This document shows, piece by piece, positions 51,415 through 60,309 of a stretch of DNA of 64,000 nt. The translations under genes and the position numbers were made by a program. The DNA lies in contig NZ_CP065938.1 in the NCBI RefSeq assembly GCF_025232395.1, forward strand, positions 806,001 through 870,000, read 5' to 3'. The DNA comes from Taurinivorans muris. GTDB lineage: Bacteria; Desulfobacterota; Desulfovibrionia; Desulfovibrionales; Desulfovibrionaceae. Each line of letters starts with the position of its first letter. The first letter of the stretch is position 1. The notes beneath the pieces are model-generated. The model was not told the DNA's origin. It searched no databases and saw nothing but the letters and a program-made list of their open reading frames with translations.

Positions 51415-51452
51415 GGCTGCGGACCAACGCTTTTTGCATTCCGCCCGCAGCC
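51415..51452. other. GC-rich stem-loop in the nlpC/cooM intergenic region
   Basis: GGCTGCGG (51415-51422) pairs with CCGCAGCC (51445-51452) over a 22-base loop. An outer TTCC/GGAA pairing follows after three unpaired bases. It lies 90 bases before the cooM promoter, and outside any ORF, in the 272-base gap 51345-51616. On the minus strand it would fall in the nlpC leader. Confidence 0.5.
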
Positions 51453-51541
51453 GAAGGAAACTCTTTGCGACAATTCCCCATTATTTTTCTTATCGTATGA
51501 AATCGAAATAAATTTAGTTTAACTTATTTATAACATACTTC

Positions 51542-51571
51542 TTGACAACATCTTTTTTTAAGGACTACAAA
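51542..51571 (+). promoter_or_regulatory. Sigma-70 promoter of the coo operon
   Basis: TTGACA (51542-51547), 18-base spacer, TACAAA (51566-51571). The -35 is perfect and the -10 moderate. It leaves a leader of about 40 bases. I see no CooA-type TGTCA-N6-CGACA site next to it. Confidence 0.6.
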
Positions 51572-51616
51572 ATTTAAAAAATCATATCATAACTTTTTAC
51601 GGGGAATAGGAAACAG

Positions 51617-54600
51617 ATGTTGTCAACAGCAATTATTCAATCTTTTCTTTATGTAGGTATCATTATCAGCTTAGGCGGTTTAATACTTGCTTCACGTTTA
51701 TCCAAAACGTATCTCGCGTTTTTAGGCTTATGCATTGCTGACATCGGCTATGTCTGCATTGGTTTGTCGATACCAAACGATTCCGCATACATAGGAAGCA
51801 TTGCATTAATGAGTTTCAATGCCGTTGCGCGGCTTGCGGCTTTAATTGCTTTAATAAGAATGGCAAAAGTCAGCCGGGCATTGAAACTGCCCCTTGCCGG
51901 AATAGCAAAAGAACTCCCTTATTCTTCTGTTGTTTTCGCTCTCGCTCTTTTCAGCGCCATTGAAATATCTCCTTTCTTCACCCCTGACGCAAAACACCAT
52001 ATCCTTTACGGCGCCATACTCCTTGGCGACCCGCTCCATATTTCAAGCTACGGAATAGCGGTGCTTGTCACGCTGATCAACATCGCCAAACTTGTGATGA
52101 CTCTTTTCATTGTCCATTCTCTCTTCCAAGGAAATTCCTATTCCCATAAAACGGAAAACGCATGGAACGATTTCAAAACAAGCCCGCTTTTGCTTCATCT
52201 CTTCTTTGCGGTTCTTGTTATTTTCGGATTAGGTTCCCATGAATTTATCCATTACCTGACAACAACATATGCACAAAATACTTTCAGCCAGCAATTCCCC
52301 GATTTTACGCTGACATGGAAAACAGAAACCCTTATCCTTTATATGGGTGCGGCGCTTGTTCTTGCCGGCGGTTTCATTCTTCCCAGCTTGCGCAAACCGC
52401 TTGCTTTTGTCATTGCCGCCGTTTCTTTCATCTTCGCCGCGCTTGACCATTCAGGCTCCGCCCTTTCTTATTTCTTTGCCGTTCTTTCCGGATTTATGGC
52501 AATGATCATCACCCTTTATTCCTTTGGATACATCAAACATAACGAAACAAGCTATTATGCCTTGCTCCTTTTGATGTTCGCTTCCATTTTAGGATTACTG
52601 ACAAGCGAAAATTCAGGTTCTTTCTTTGTTTTTTGGGAAATCATGACGTTAAGCTCCTATGTCCTTGTCGCTTTCGACGATACTCCAAAAGCGCATTATG
52701 CGGCAAAAAAATATTTTCTCATGTCCGGCATCGGGGCGGTGATCATGCTTCCTGCTTTGCTTATGCTGCAGCTGCACAATGCACAGGAACTATATGCCCT
52801 GCTCACAGCCAAAGAAGCAATAAACGTGTTTCTTTACGTCTGCCTTATCGCTCTGTTCATCGGCTTTGGCGTTAAAGCCGGTGTTTTTCCATTCCATTCA
52901 TGGCTTCCCGACGCCCACCCCGCCGCGCCTTCCTCTGTTTCCGCTCCTCTTTCCGGTATTCTTACCAAAACGGGCTTATATGGAATGCTCTTTTTCTTTT
53001 CAACGTTTTTAGGGTTCGGACTTTTACAAAATTCCCTCGTCTGCCCATTCTTCAAACTCCCCTCAATAGGCGTCGTCCTTATCCTTTTGGGCATTATCAC
53101 CATGTTTTACGGGGAGATCAAAGCCTACCAAGCAATAGAAATCAAACGCCTTTTCGCCTATTCCACCATCGGGCAGATCGGTGAGATTTGCATGACACTG
53201 GGCGTTTTCTCCTATCTTGCGACGACAGGGGCATTATTCCACATTTTCAACCATGCGGTCATGAAAGATTTGATATTCCTTTGCACAGGCGTTTTCATTC
53301 TCCGTTCCGGATTCACCAAAATCGAAGATTTGAAAGGGCTCGGAAAAGTAATGCCTTTTACCGCCAGCTGCATGGTTATCGGCTTGCTTTCCATTTTGGG
53401 TCTGCCCCCTTTGGCAGGCTTCAACAGCAAATTCATCATGCTTTTGGGTTTGGCGGAATACAGCCCTTATTTAGCAGCCCTCATGCTTCTTGCAAGCTTC
53501 ATCGGCTGTGTGTACTATACAAGAATCATCCGTATCCTTGTTTTTGAAAAATACACCGGACCGCAAGTTGCCGACGCCACTCCCGCAATGAAGGCAGCCT
53601 TGGGCGCACTTGCTTTCCTCTGCGTCCTTTTCGGAATTTATCCGGAACTTGTTCTCAATACGCTCATAGCTCCGGTAACCGATCTTATCGCAGACAAAGG
53701 CGGTTTCAACCTTTCCGGTCAAGGTCTTGACCTTGTCAGCCTGACCACGGTCACATGGAAAAGCCCCGCCCTTATTATCGTACTCGGAGCGGTTTTACCT
53801 GTCATTCTGCGCAAAAATCCCATGCAAAGCGGTATCGCAAGCGTTTTCGTGCTTGGTTTCGCAAGCGTTGCTTTGCTTGTGACCATGGGTCAATATGACA
53901 CCCTGTCCTGCATTTTTGCACTCGGCATCACAGTAATCGGAGCGACAACAGCTTGCTATTCCATTGGATATTTGGAACATAACCACGCCCAATGGCGTTA
54001 TTACGCATCTTTCCTCTGCATGTGCGGCGGTTTGGTCGGCGTTGCGACTTCCTCGAATTTGTTCAGCTTTTTCTTCTTCTGGGAAATCATGAGTTCGTGG
54101 ACTTTGTATTTTGTCATTATTCATGAAGAAACCCGTGAATCCCTTTGGGAAGGCTTTAAATATTTCCTCTTCAATATGATTGGGGCGGGTTTCCTCTTCC
54201 TTGGCGTGATTTTAACCGTTCATTGGCTCGGAACTGCCGATTTTGCAGAAATGAAAAACAGCTTCACCCAACTGGACGCAGGAAAAGTCACCGTGCTTTT
54301 TGCACTGCTGACCATCGGCTTCCTCATGAAAGCCGCCCAGCTTCCTTTCCGTATCGATGTGCAAATGCACCCGGCAACGGCACCAACCCCCGTATCCGGC
54401 TACATTTCTTCGGTACTGCTGAAAAGCGCGCTTTTCGGGCTTGCGAAACTTTTCTTGGTATTCGGCGGAATAAGCCTTTTCGCAGAACATATCAACCTTG
54501 CCTATCTCAGTGAAATCTCACTGTATATCGGTGCGGTAACTATCGTTATGGCTGCTTCGTTCGCAGTTTTGCAAAGCGATATAAAACTTGTGCTTATCTA

Positions 54601-55381
54601 TTCAACAGTAAGCCAGCTCGGTTATATGGTCGTCGGCATTTCCCTCGGCACTTCGCTTGGAGTGGCGGGAGGCATTTTACATCTTGTCAACCACCTTTTC
54701 TTTAAGGATTTATTGTTCCTTGTTGCCGGTGTCATTATCGCCCAAACCCATATTTATTCCATGGACAAAATGGGCGGACTGGGATTGAAAATGCCTAAAA
54801 CGCTTGCTCTGTTCGCCATTGGTGCTGTCTGTGTCATCGGCTTGCCGCCAAGCAACGGCTTCACCTCAAAATGGATTATTTACCATGCGCTTATGGAACA
54901 AGGCTATGTGCTTCCTGCTATTTTATCCTTGATAGGCAGCGTGCTCACCCTTGCCTATATGACGAAATTCCTGCACAGCGTTTTCTTGGGACAAGTGAAA
55001 CCAAGCATGGAAACTGTCCATGAAGCGCCGAAAACCATGCTTATCCCCATGGCATTGTTATCCCTTGGCTGTATCGTCACCAGCGTATTCCCCGGCTTCG
55101 TTCTGCTCGCCATTAACAAAATATTGCTCAGTGCGGGATTACAGCCTTTGGATGTCGCTCCTTGGGGTATCAACTCCGGAAAGGGCGCTTGGAATGCGAC
55201 GCTTACGGCAATTCTGTTCTTCATTGTTTGGTATATCGGGCAGAAAGTTCTGCGCAAGTTCAGTAAGCAGGAACGGCAAACAGCTATTTATACCTGCGGT
55301 ATTCCTGCCGAAAACTTCGCTCCGTCAACTTCACAAGACATATACAGCACGAAAATCCTATTCGGCACTGAAAATAAATAA
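51617..55381 (+). CDS. cooM: CooM-like double antiporter subunit of an energy-converting hydrogenase
   Basis: A 1254-residue polytopic membrane protein with about 30 helices. It contains two complete NuoL/M/N-type (proton_antipo_M) modules in tandem: the first with FWEIMTLSSY near residue 340 and KAGVFPFHSWLPDAHPAAPS, the second with FFFWEIMSSW near residue 820 and KAAQLPF-x-MHPATAPTPVSG. About 200 extra hydrophobic residues precede the first. The key Glu (WEIM) and the Lys of KAG/KAA, used for ion pumping, are kept in both modules. CooM of Rhodospirillum rubrum and D. vulgaris has this length. It couples ferredoxin-linked proton reduction to ion export. It is the first gene of the operon. 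Confidence 0.9.
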   Translation: MLSTAIIQSFLYVGIIISLGGLILASRLSKTYLAFLGLCIADIGYVCIGLSIPNDSAYIGSIALMSFNAVARLAALIALIRMAKVSRALKLPLAGIAKELPYSSVVFALALFSAIEISPFFTPDAKHHILYGAILLGDPLHISSYGIAVLVTLINIAKLVMTLFIVHSLFQGNSYSHKTENAWNDFKTSPLLLHLFFAVLVIFGLGSHEFIHYLTTTYAQNTFSQQFPDFTLTWKTETLILYMGAALVLAGGFILPSLRKPLAFVIAAVSFIFAALDHSGSALSYFFAVLSGFMAMIITLYSFGYIKHNETSYYALLLLMFASILGLLTSENSGSFFVFWEIMTLSSYVLVAFDDTPKAHYAAKKYFLMSGIGAVIMLPALLMLQLHNAQELYALLTAKEAINVFLYVCLIALFIGFGVKAGVFPFHSWLPDAHPAAPSSVSAPLSGILTKTGLYGMLFFFSTFLGFGLLQNSLVCPFFKLPSIGVVLILLGIITMFYGEIKAYQAIEIKRLFAYSTIGQIGEICMTLGVFSYLATTGALFHIFNHAVMKDLIFLCTGVFILRSGFTKIEDLKGLGKVMPFTASCMVIGLLSILGLPPLAGFNSKFIMLLGLAEYSPYLAALMLLASFIGCVYYTRIIRILVFEKYTGPQVADATPAMKAALGALAFLCVLFGIYPELVLNTLIAPVTDLIADKGGFNLSGQGLDLVSLTTVTWKSPALIIVLGAVLPVILRKNPMQSGIASVFVLGFASVALLVTMGQYDTLSCIFALGITVIGATTACYSIGYLEHNHAQWRYYASFLCMCGGLVGVATSSNLFSFFFFWEIMSSWTLYFVIIHEETRESLWEGFKYFLFNMIGAGFLFLGVILTVHWLGTADFAEMKNSFTQLDAGKVTVLFALLTIGFLMKAAQLPFRIDVQMHPATAPTPVSGYISSVLLKSALFGLAKLFLVFGGISLFAEHINLAYLSEISLYIGAVTIVMAASFAVLQSDIKLVLIYSTVSQLGYMVVGISLGTSLGVAGGILHLVNHLFFKDLLFLVAGVIIAQTHIYSMDKMGGLGLKMPKTLALFAIGAVCVIGLPPSNGFTSKWIIYHALMEQGYVLPAILSLIGSVLTLAYMTKFLHSVFLGQVKPSMETVHEAPKTMLIPMALLSLGCIVTSVFPGFVLLAINKILLSAGLQPLDVAPWGINSGKGAWNATLTAILFFIVWYIGQKVLRKFSKQERQTAIYTCGIPAENFAPSTSQDIYSTKILFGTENK

Positions 55382-55393
55382 GGGAGAAGAACC

Positions 55394-56374
55394 ATGCAGG
55401 ATAACTATTCATACTTAGCTTTTCTTGGAGTTGCAGTATTCAATCTCCTTATTTTTCCGGGAGGCTTGTTCGCGCTCGGCTTGGGCGTCCTTTTCAAAGG
55501 TTTGGACAGAAAAATCGAAGCGCGCTTGCAGCGGCGCGTCGGACCGCCGGTCATCCAGCCTCTTATCGATATTGTGAAGCTTTCCGGCAAGGAAGCGATG
55601 ATTCCTGAAACAGCCCAGCGTCCTTTGTTCCAATCCGCGCCGCTTCTCGGTTTTGTCGGAATGGCGGTTTGCGCTTCATTGCTGCCCATTCCGGGGGTAT
55701 CGCAGGGATTGCCTTACATGGGTGATATGCTGGTCTATTTTTATTTGCTGCAATTACCAGCCGTAGCCCTCATGATTGCGGGTTCTTCCTCAAGCTCCCC
55801 TTTTGGAACGCTTGGCTTTTCACGGGAAATGACATTGATGTTCGCCTATGAAATTCCGCTTTTGATGATAATACTCGCCATCGCCATGAAAGTGGGCGGT
55901 GATAATTTTGCGGAATTTTCTCTGATGAATATTATCAATTATCAGGAACAAAACGGACAGTTCATCACAAATTGGGTGATGCTTCCCGCTTTTTTCGCCT
56001 ATCTTTTCTTCCTTCCCGGCACAACAGGCGTGCCTCCTTTCGACATTCCGGAAGCGGAAACGGAAATCGTCGAAGGTCCGCTTCTTGAATATTCAGGAAT
56101 AAGCTTAGCCTTTTTCCAGCTTACCGGCGCAATCAAAAGCATCGTTGTTTTGGGATTTGGCGTTGTTGTTTTCTTTCCTATGACTTTAGGGGATAATATC
56201 CTTGTGAACATTTTGTGGTTCGCCCTCAAATGCTTTATCCTCATGCTCGTTTCCTGCACTTTTGTAAAGTCTGCAACCGGCAGGTTCAGAATTGAACAGG
56301 CATTTGGTTTTTATCTTAAAATTCCCGCACTTTTGGCAGCAATAAGCCTTATCTTGGTATGGCTTGATTTTTAG
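55394..56374 (+). CDS. cooK: CooK, NuoH-like membrane subunit
   Basis: A 326-residue membrane subunit of about eight helices that links the hydrogenase peripheral arm to the antiporter, homologous to NuoH/HyfC/EchB. Characteristic features are ARLQRRVGPPVIQPLIDIVKL (matching the NuoH R-x-GP-x-x-GLxQ-x-DxxK block), the FAYEIPLL segment and PPFDIPEAETEIVEGPLLEYSG, with several carboxylates that belong to the quinone/ion channel in complex I. GGGAGAA precedes the ATG. It follows cooM by 12 bases. Confidence 0.92.
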   Translation: MQDNYSYLAFLGVAVFNLLIFPGGLFALGLGVLFKGLDRKIEARLQRRVGPPVIQPLIDIVKLSGKEAMIPETAQRPLFQSAPLLGFVGMAVCASLLPIPGVSQGLPYMGDMLVYFYLLQLPAVALMIAGSSSSSPFGTLGFSREMTLMFAYEIPLLMIILAIAMKVGGDNFAEFSLMNIINYQEQNGQFITNWVMLPAFFAYLFFLPGTTGVPPFDIPEAETEIVEGPLLEYSGISLAFFQLTGAIKSIVVLGFGVVVFFPMTLGDNILVNILWFALKCFILMLVSCTFVKSATGRFRIEQAFGFYLKIPALLAAISLILVWLDF

Positions 56375-56382
56375 GAGTTGAT

Positions 56383-56853
56383 ATGAGTTTCTTAAATAAT
56401 TTGGCAACAAAATCACCTTGGCTTTTCAGGATAAACGCAGGGTCCTGCAACGGCTGCGACGTGGAACTTGCAACAACGGCGTTCATTCCCCGTTTCGACG
56501 TTGAACGGCTTGGCTGCAAATATTGCGGAAGCCCCCGCCATGCGGATATTGTTCTGATAACCGGACCTTTGACAATAAGAATAAAAGATCAAGTGCTCAA
56601 AGTTTGGAATGAAATTCCCGAACCGAAAGTCACTGTCGCTGTGGGCATTTGTCCTATTTCCGGCGGTGTTTTCAAAGAAGGGCACAGCATTCAGGGACCG
56701 CTTGACAAATATTTGCCGATCGACGTGAATATTCCGGGTTGCCCTCCGCGCCCTCAGGCCATTATGGAAGGGGTATTGCTTGCGAAAGAAATTTGGCTGA
56801 AACGTATTGAAGAAGCGAAACGCAAAGGAGTTCGCCGTGTTCAGATTTCTTAG
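56383..56853 (+). CDS. cooL: CooL, [NiFe] hydrogenase small subunit
   Basis: A 156-residue NuoB-like small subunit with a single [4Fe-4S] cluster. The ligands are C22 and C25 (GSCNGCDVE), C90 (GICPISGG) and C120 (GCPPRP), the proximal N2-type pattern. Unlike the long small subunits of uptake hydrogenases, no Tat signal is present, so it faces the cytoplasm with the large subunit CooH. TAGGAG precedes the ATG. Its last 17 bases overlap the small Fe-S-motif ORF that starts at GTG 56837. Confidence 0.95.
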   Translation: MSFLNNLATKSPWLFRINAGSCNGCDVELATTAFIPRFDVERLGCKYCGSPRHADIVLITGPLTIRIKDQVLKVWNEIPEPKVTVAVGICPISGGVFKEGHSIQGPLDKYLPIDVNIPGCPPRPQAIMEGVLLAKEIWLKRIEEAKRKGVRRVQIS

Positions 56854-57031
56854 AAAAATACCGGCGGGAAAAAAACTGCCGAAAGCAAGAATTTTTCTAA
56901 CCAAGCTGAAACAATTTATTTCACCAGATGATGCTGCAACAAAAGCGTGCCGCCGCTGCGGAACCTGCAAACATCTTTGCAGCTATATGAAAACAACTAA
57001 AAAAGGATCTCGTGATGTTCAAATTTCTTAA
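56837..57031 (+). CDS. Small Fe-S-motif protein between cooL and cooX
   Basis: A 64-residue ORF starting at GTG 56837, with AAAGGAG six bases upstream. It is basic (many K/R) and holds one 4Fe-4S-type motif: C38-RR-C41-GT-C44-KHL-C48. Its N-terminus (MFRFLRKI) resembles the CooX start (MFKFLKIL), and its C-terminus (KKGSRDVQIS) resembles the CooL end (RKGVRRVQIS). It overlaps each neighbour by 17 bases, with near-identical DNA at the two junctions. This points to a local duplication of the cooL/cooX junction. It is either a real extra electron-transfer or assembly protein or a truncated CooX copy. Ribosome site, frame and cysteines favour a real gene. Confidence 0.6.
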   Translation: MFRFLRKIPAGKKLPKARIFLTKLKQFISPDDAATKACRRCGTCKHLCSYMKTTKKGSRDVQIS

Positions 57032-57545
57032 AATATTAATAAGAAATATTTTTCAAGGACCTGCAACAGAAGCATTTCCTTTGGCGCCTGCTCCCACTCC
57101 AGACAGATTTCGCGGACGGGTAAGCATAAATCCGGATTTGTGCGTGGGCTGCGGAATTTGCAAACACGTCTGCACAGGCGGTGCCATCAATATAAGCCCG
57201 AGCGATGATAAAACAGGTTACCATTACACTGTATGGTACAATTCCTGCTGTCTTTGCGGATCATGCAGGTATTACTGCCCGACCAACGCCATTTCAATAG
57301 TCAATAACTGGCATAACTCCCATTTTCAGGAAGAAAAATATAAAATGGCGGAAACCCATTTTATCCCCTATATGCATTGCGAAGGCTGCGGTGCTCCCAT
57401 GCGCGTCTTACCTCCCCATATCGCAGCGAAAATTTATGCGCACAGCCCTGTTGACGTAAATAAAATCATCAAACTTTGCCCAAGCTGCCGGCAAATTGCC
57501 ACAGCGGAACAGCAAGGAGAACTCCATGAATCAAAACCAGAATAA
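57015..57545 (+). CDS. cooX: CooX, two-cluster polyferredoxin subunit
   Basis: A 176-residue NuoI-like subunit that brings electrons to the hydrogenase. Its two 4Fe-4S motifs are CVGCGICKHVC (C43-C53) and CCLCGSCRYYCP (near residue 78-89). A later C-x2-C pair (HCEGCGAP and LCPSCRQ) is extra and might bind metal. AAAAGGA precedes the ATG at 57015 by seven bases; a GTG three bases upstream is less well placed. It overlaps the small Fe-S ORF before it and cooU after it (20 bases). Confidence 0.92.
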   Translation: MFKFLKILIRNIFQGPATEAFPLAPAPTPDRFRGRVSINPDLCVGCGICKHVCTGGAINISPSDDKTGYHYTVWYNSCCLCGSCRYYCPTNAISIVNNWHNSHFQEEKYKMAETHFIPYMHCEGCGAPMRVLPPHIAAKIYAHSPVDVNKIIKLCPSCRQIATAEQQGELHESKPE

Positions 57546-58170
57546 AACAATAGAAACCATAAAGGAAACTTTTGAACGGACCGATTTTCCAAACCTTGTT
57601 TGGACTTCCAACCATTATAACAATTTCTACGCATGGCTCAAACTTAAAAATCCCGCCGACCTGCCAAAAGCGGCAGAACTTCTGCAAAGCCTCGATGCCC
57701 GTTTATGCACGGTCACTGCTTACTCCGAAGACCGTTCGCTTGAAGCGAACCGCCGTGCGATAGCCTACCATTTCGCCATTAAAAGCGTTCTGTTTTGCGT
57801 CACCATACAAATTTACGATGAGGAAACCTTGGAACCGCTGAAGGTTCCTTCCATTACCCCGTATTTCAGAAATGCCGATTGGAATGAACGGGAATTTATG
57901 GAAATGTATGACATACAAATCATTGACCACCCGAATCCGAAACGTTTATTTTTGGATGAACGCCTTGATAAAGGTATCATGACAAAGCTTATTCCGTTTT
58001 CTTCCATGGTACACGGCACAGGAAGCAAAAACCTTTGGGAACAAGTCATGCTTGAAAAAATAGGGTATGTGCCTGAAAGCTTTAAACAATCATTTAAAGA
58101 ACCCGCCTTTACCAAGGTAGAGGAAACCAAACTTGACGCTCCAAAGCCTCAAACCGAAGAAAAGGAATAA
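57526..58170 (+). CDS. cooU: CooU, NuoC-like subunit
   Basis: A 214-residue homologue of the 30-kDa NuoC/HyfG N-terminal subunit, which packs against the large subunit and carries no cofactor. The conserved NuoC block appears as PYFRNADWNEREFMEMYDIQIIDHPNPKRLFLDE (core WNEREFMEMYDI), preceded by the RAIAYHFAI... strands. The start at 57526 follows AAGGAG and begins MNQNQNKTIET; the ORF stays open for ten further codons inside cooX. The C-terminal ~20 residues are K/E/P-rich. It ends two bases before cooH. Confidence 0.9.
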   Translation: MNQNQNKTIETIKETFERTDFPNLVWTSNHYNNFYAWLKLKNPADLPKAAELLQSLDARLCTVTAYSEDRSLEANRRAIAYHFAIKSVLFCVTIQIYDEETLEPLKVPSITPYFRNADWNEREFMEMYDIQIIDHPNPKRLFLDERLDKGIMTKLIPFSSMVHGTGSKNLWEQVMLEKIGYVPESFKQSFKEPAFTKVEETKLDAPKPQTEEKE

Positions 58171-58172
58171 TT

Positions 58173-59276
58173 ATGGAAAATACACCTCTTGAAACCAAAA
58201 GCTTTTCCCTTCCTTTAGGCCCTATCCATGTCGCCCTTGAAGAACCGATGTATTTTAAACTCGACCTTGAAGGGGAAAGAGTGAAACATGTTGAAATCAC
58301 TTCCGGACACGTCCACCGCGGTATGGAACTTTTAGCCACCAAACGGAACTTCTTTCAGAATGTGGTTTTGGTGGAACGTGTTTGCTCCCTTTGTTCCAAC
58401 AGCCACCCGCTGACCTATTGTTTGGCAATTGAAAATTTGGCAGGCATCAAAGTTTCCCCGAAAGCCCAAGCCCTGCGTATTTTAGCGGAAGAAATAAAAC
58501 GTACCGCCTCCCACCTTTTCAACGTTGCCATTTTAGCCCATGTCATCGGTTACAAATCACTTTTCATGCACATGATGGAAGTCAGGGAAATCATGCAGGA
58601 CGTGAAAGAAACCGTTTATGGAAACCGCATGGACATAGCTGCCAACTGCATTGGCGGCGTAAAATATTCCATCAACACCGAGCTTCTTGATTTTGTTGAA
58701 AAAAGTATTGTACGGACAGAAAACCATATCAAAGAACTTGTCGATATTTACGCAAGCGACAAAATGATTTTGGCACGTACCAAAAATGTCGGACGCATAT
58801 CCGCCGAAGACGTGATCAAATACGGATTGGTCGGACCTGTTGCCCGCGGCAGCAACGTCAATATCGATACCAGACGCGACGCCCCTTACCTTATTTACGA
58901 CCAATTGGATTTTGACGTTATCACTGAAACGGGCTGTGACGTTCACGCAAGAGCGATGGTCCGCCTTAGGGAAACACTGGAATCAATAAAAATCATCAAA
59001 CAGCTTATCCGCAATATTCCGGAGGAAGGAAATCTGAGCGTTTTGCTTCCGCACATCAAAGCCGGAGAAGCCATGGCACGCTCCGAAGCTCCCAGAGGCG
59101 AACTTTTTTATTACGTCCACACAGACGGAACGGATATGCCGTTGCGCTTGAAATGGCGTGTTCCGTCCTATATGAACTGGGAAGCCTTGGAAGTAATGAT
59201 GAAAGACTGCGAAGTTGCGGACGTTTCCCTTATTGTCAACAGTATCGACCCTTGTGTTTCCTGCACAGAGCGATAA
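58173..59276 (+). CDS. cooH: CooH, [NiFe] hydrogenase large subunit
   Basis: A 367-residue large subunit. The [NiFe] ligands are C71 and C74 (ERVCSLCSNSH) and C361 and C364 (DPCVSCTER). GHVHRGMELLATKRNF is the usual preceding block of group 4 hydrogenases and NuoD. The protein ends three residues after the last cysteine ligand, so there is no C-terminal peptide to be cleaved by a maturation protease, as described for CooH. The SH partner residue and R-rich P-loop-like EIKRTASHLFN region are conserved. It is the catalytic subunit, evolving or oxidising H2 in the cytoplasm. Confidence 0.95.
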   Translation: MENTPLETKSFSLPLGPIHVALEEPMYFKLDLEGERVKHVEITSGHVHRGMELLATKRNFFQNVVLVERVCSLCSNSHPLTYCLAIENLAGIKVSPKAQALRILAEEIKRTASHLFNVAILAHVIGYKSLFMHMMEVREIMQDVKETVYGNRMDIAANCIGGVKYSINTELLDFVEKSIVRTENHIKELVDIYASDKMILARTKNVGRISAEDVIKYGLVGPVARGSNVNIDTRRDAPYLIYDQLDFDVITETGCDVHARAMVRLRETLESIKIIKQLIRNIPEEGNLSVLLPHIKAGEAMARSEAPRGELFYYVHTDGTDMPLRLKWRVPSYMNWEALEVMMKDCEVADVSLIVNSIDPCVSCTER

Positions 59277-59277
59277 T

Positions 59278-59646
59278 ATGCACGAAACGGTCATTGCTTC
59301 TTCTTTGCTCAAAATCATTACGGAAGAAACAGCAAAACAGCATAAAAACCTTTATGTGGATGAAATCCACTTGAAAATAGGCTTATTAAACTGCATAGAA
59401 GCACAAACGGTTCAGGGTTGCTTTGAAATCTTGGCAGAAAACACCAGAGCCGAACATGCGAAAATGATAATCGAACGCTTGCCCCTGCAAGGTTTCTGCA
59501 ATGATTGTCAAAAAAACATAAGCATAACGAAAAGGCATTTTGTCTGCCCATTATGCCAAAGCGGCAATGTTGACTGGCAAGGCGGCAATGAAATGCAAAT
59601 AACCTCTATAAAAGTACACGAAAAAAAAGAAGAGGAAAAAGAATAA
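59278..59646 (+). CDS. hypA: Hydrogenase nickel-insertion protein HypA
   Basis: HypA, with HypB, delivers Ni to hydrogenase large subunits. The 122-residue protein starts M-H-E, the conserved Ni-binding N-terminus, so the ATG at 59278 (one base after cooH) is the right start. A zinc site is made by CNDC and CPLC. The C-terminal ~12 residues are a Lys/Glu tail. It is encoded inside the coo operon, which ties maturation to expression of this hydrogenase. Confidence 0.92.
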   Translation: MHETVIASSLLKIITEETAKQHKNLYVDEIHLKIGLLNCIEAQTVQGCFEILAENTRAEHAKMIIERLPLQGFCNDCQKNISITKRHFVCPLCQSGNVDWQGGNEMQITSIKVHEKKEEEKE

Positions 59647-59647
59647 G

Positions 59648-60250
59648 ATGTCACAACAATATATTATTTATGCCGATTCCGACAAATGCCGCGGTTGTAA
59701 AAAATGCGAATTAGCCTGCATTGCATCCCATAACGGCGTCACCATTAAAGAAGCAGCGAAACTGCGCAAAGACCATGAACCGCGTGTTCACGTTGTAAAA
59801 ACCGATACGCTCAAAATGCCCGTTCAATGCCGCCAATGCGAGGAAGCTCCCTGCGCGCTCATTTGTCCGACCCACGCCCTTGTTCAGGATGACAGGGGAA
59901 AAGTTGTCATGCGCACCGAATTTTGCGCAGGCTGCGGGCTTTGCGTCATGGCTTGCCCCTATGGTGCAATCAGCAGGACCTTTGTGGAAATCACGGAAGA
60001 TGAAAAAACACGCCTTGCGCGAAAGGACCCCCGCCTTATTTCTGTTCGCTGCGACCTTTGCGAACAATGGAGAGCCAGTGAAGGCAAAGAAGTCAGCGCA
60101 TGCGTTGAAGCATGCGCATTCGGGGCGCTTCGTATGATGCCCTTAGAAGAATACAGAGCCCTCATGCACGGTGAAGCGCTCTCCCATACCGCACTTGAAA
60201 AGGAAGCCCCAAGTAATTCCGCCCTCTCCGAATCTAAACCGGAACAATAA
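59648..60250 (+). CDS. cooF: CooF, 4Fe-4S electron-transfer protein
   Basis: A 200-residue polyferredoxin of the CooF/HycB/DMSO reductase B type. Four cysteine groups are present: CRGCKKCELAC, CRQCEEAPCALICP, CAGCGLCVMACP and the group CDLCEQW ... CVEACAF, which together bind up to four [4Fe-4S] clusters. In R. rubrum CooF carries electrons from CO dehydrogenase (CooS) to CooH; here no cooS gene follows and the donor is open. The ATG lies one base after hypA. The last ~40 residues are a low-complexity, acidic tail. It is followed by a terminator. Confidence 0.92.
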   Translation: MSQQYIIYADSDKCRGCKKCELACIASHNGVTIKEAAKLRKDHEPRVHVVKTDTLKMPVQCRQCEEAPCALICPTHALVQDDRGKVVMRTEFCAGCGLCVMACPYGAISRTFVEITEDEKTRLARKDPRLISVRCDLCEQWRASEGKEVSACVEACAFGALRMMPLEEYRALMHGEALSHTALEKEAPSNSALSESKPEQ

Positions 60251-60281
60251 TATTGTATAAAACATCGAAAAAAGATAAAAG

Positions 60282-60309
60282 AAGATACAAGTTCCTTGTA
60301 TCTTTTTTT
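60282..60309 (+). terminator. Terminator of the coo operon
   Basis: AAGATACAAG (60282-60291) pairs with CTTGTATCTT (60295-60304) over a 3-base loop, followed by seven T. It lies 32 bases after cooF. Confidence 0.88.
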
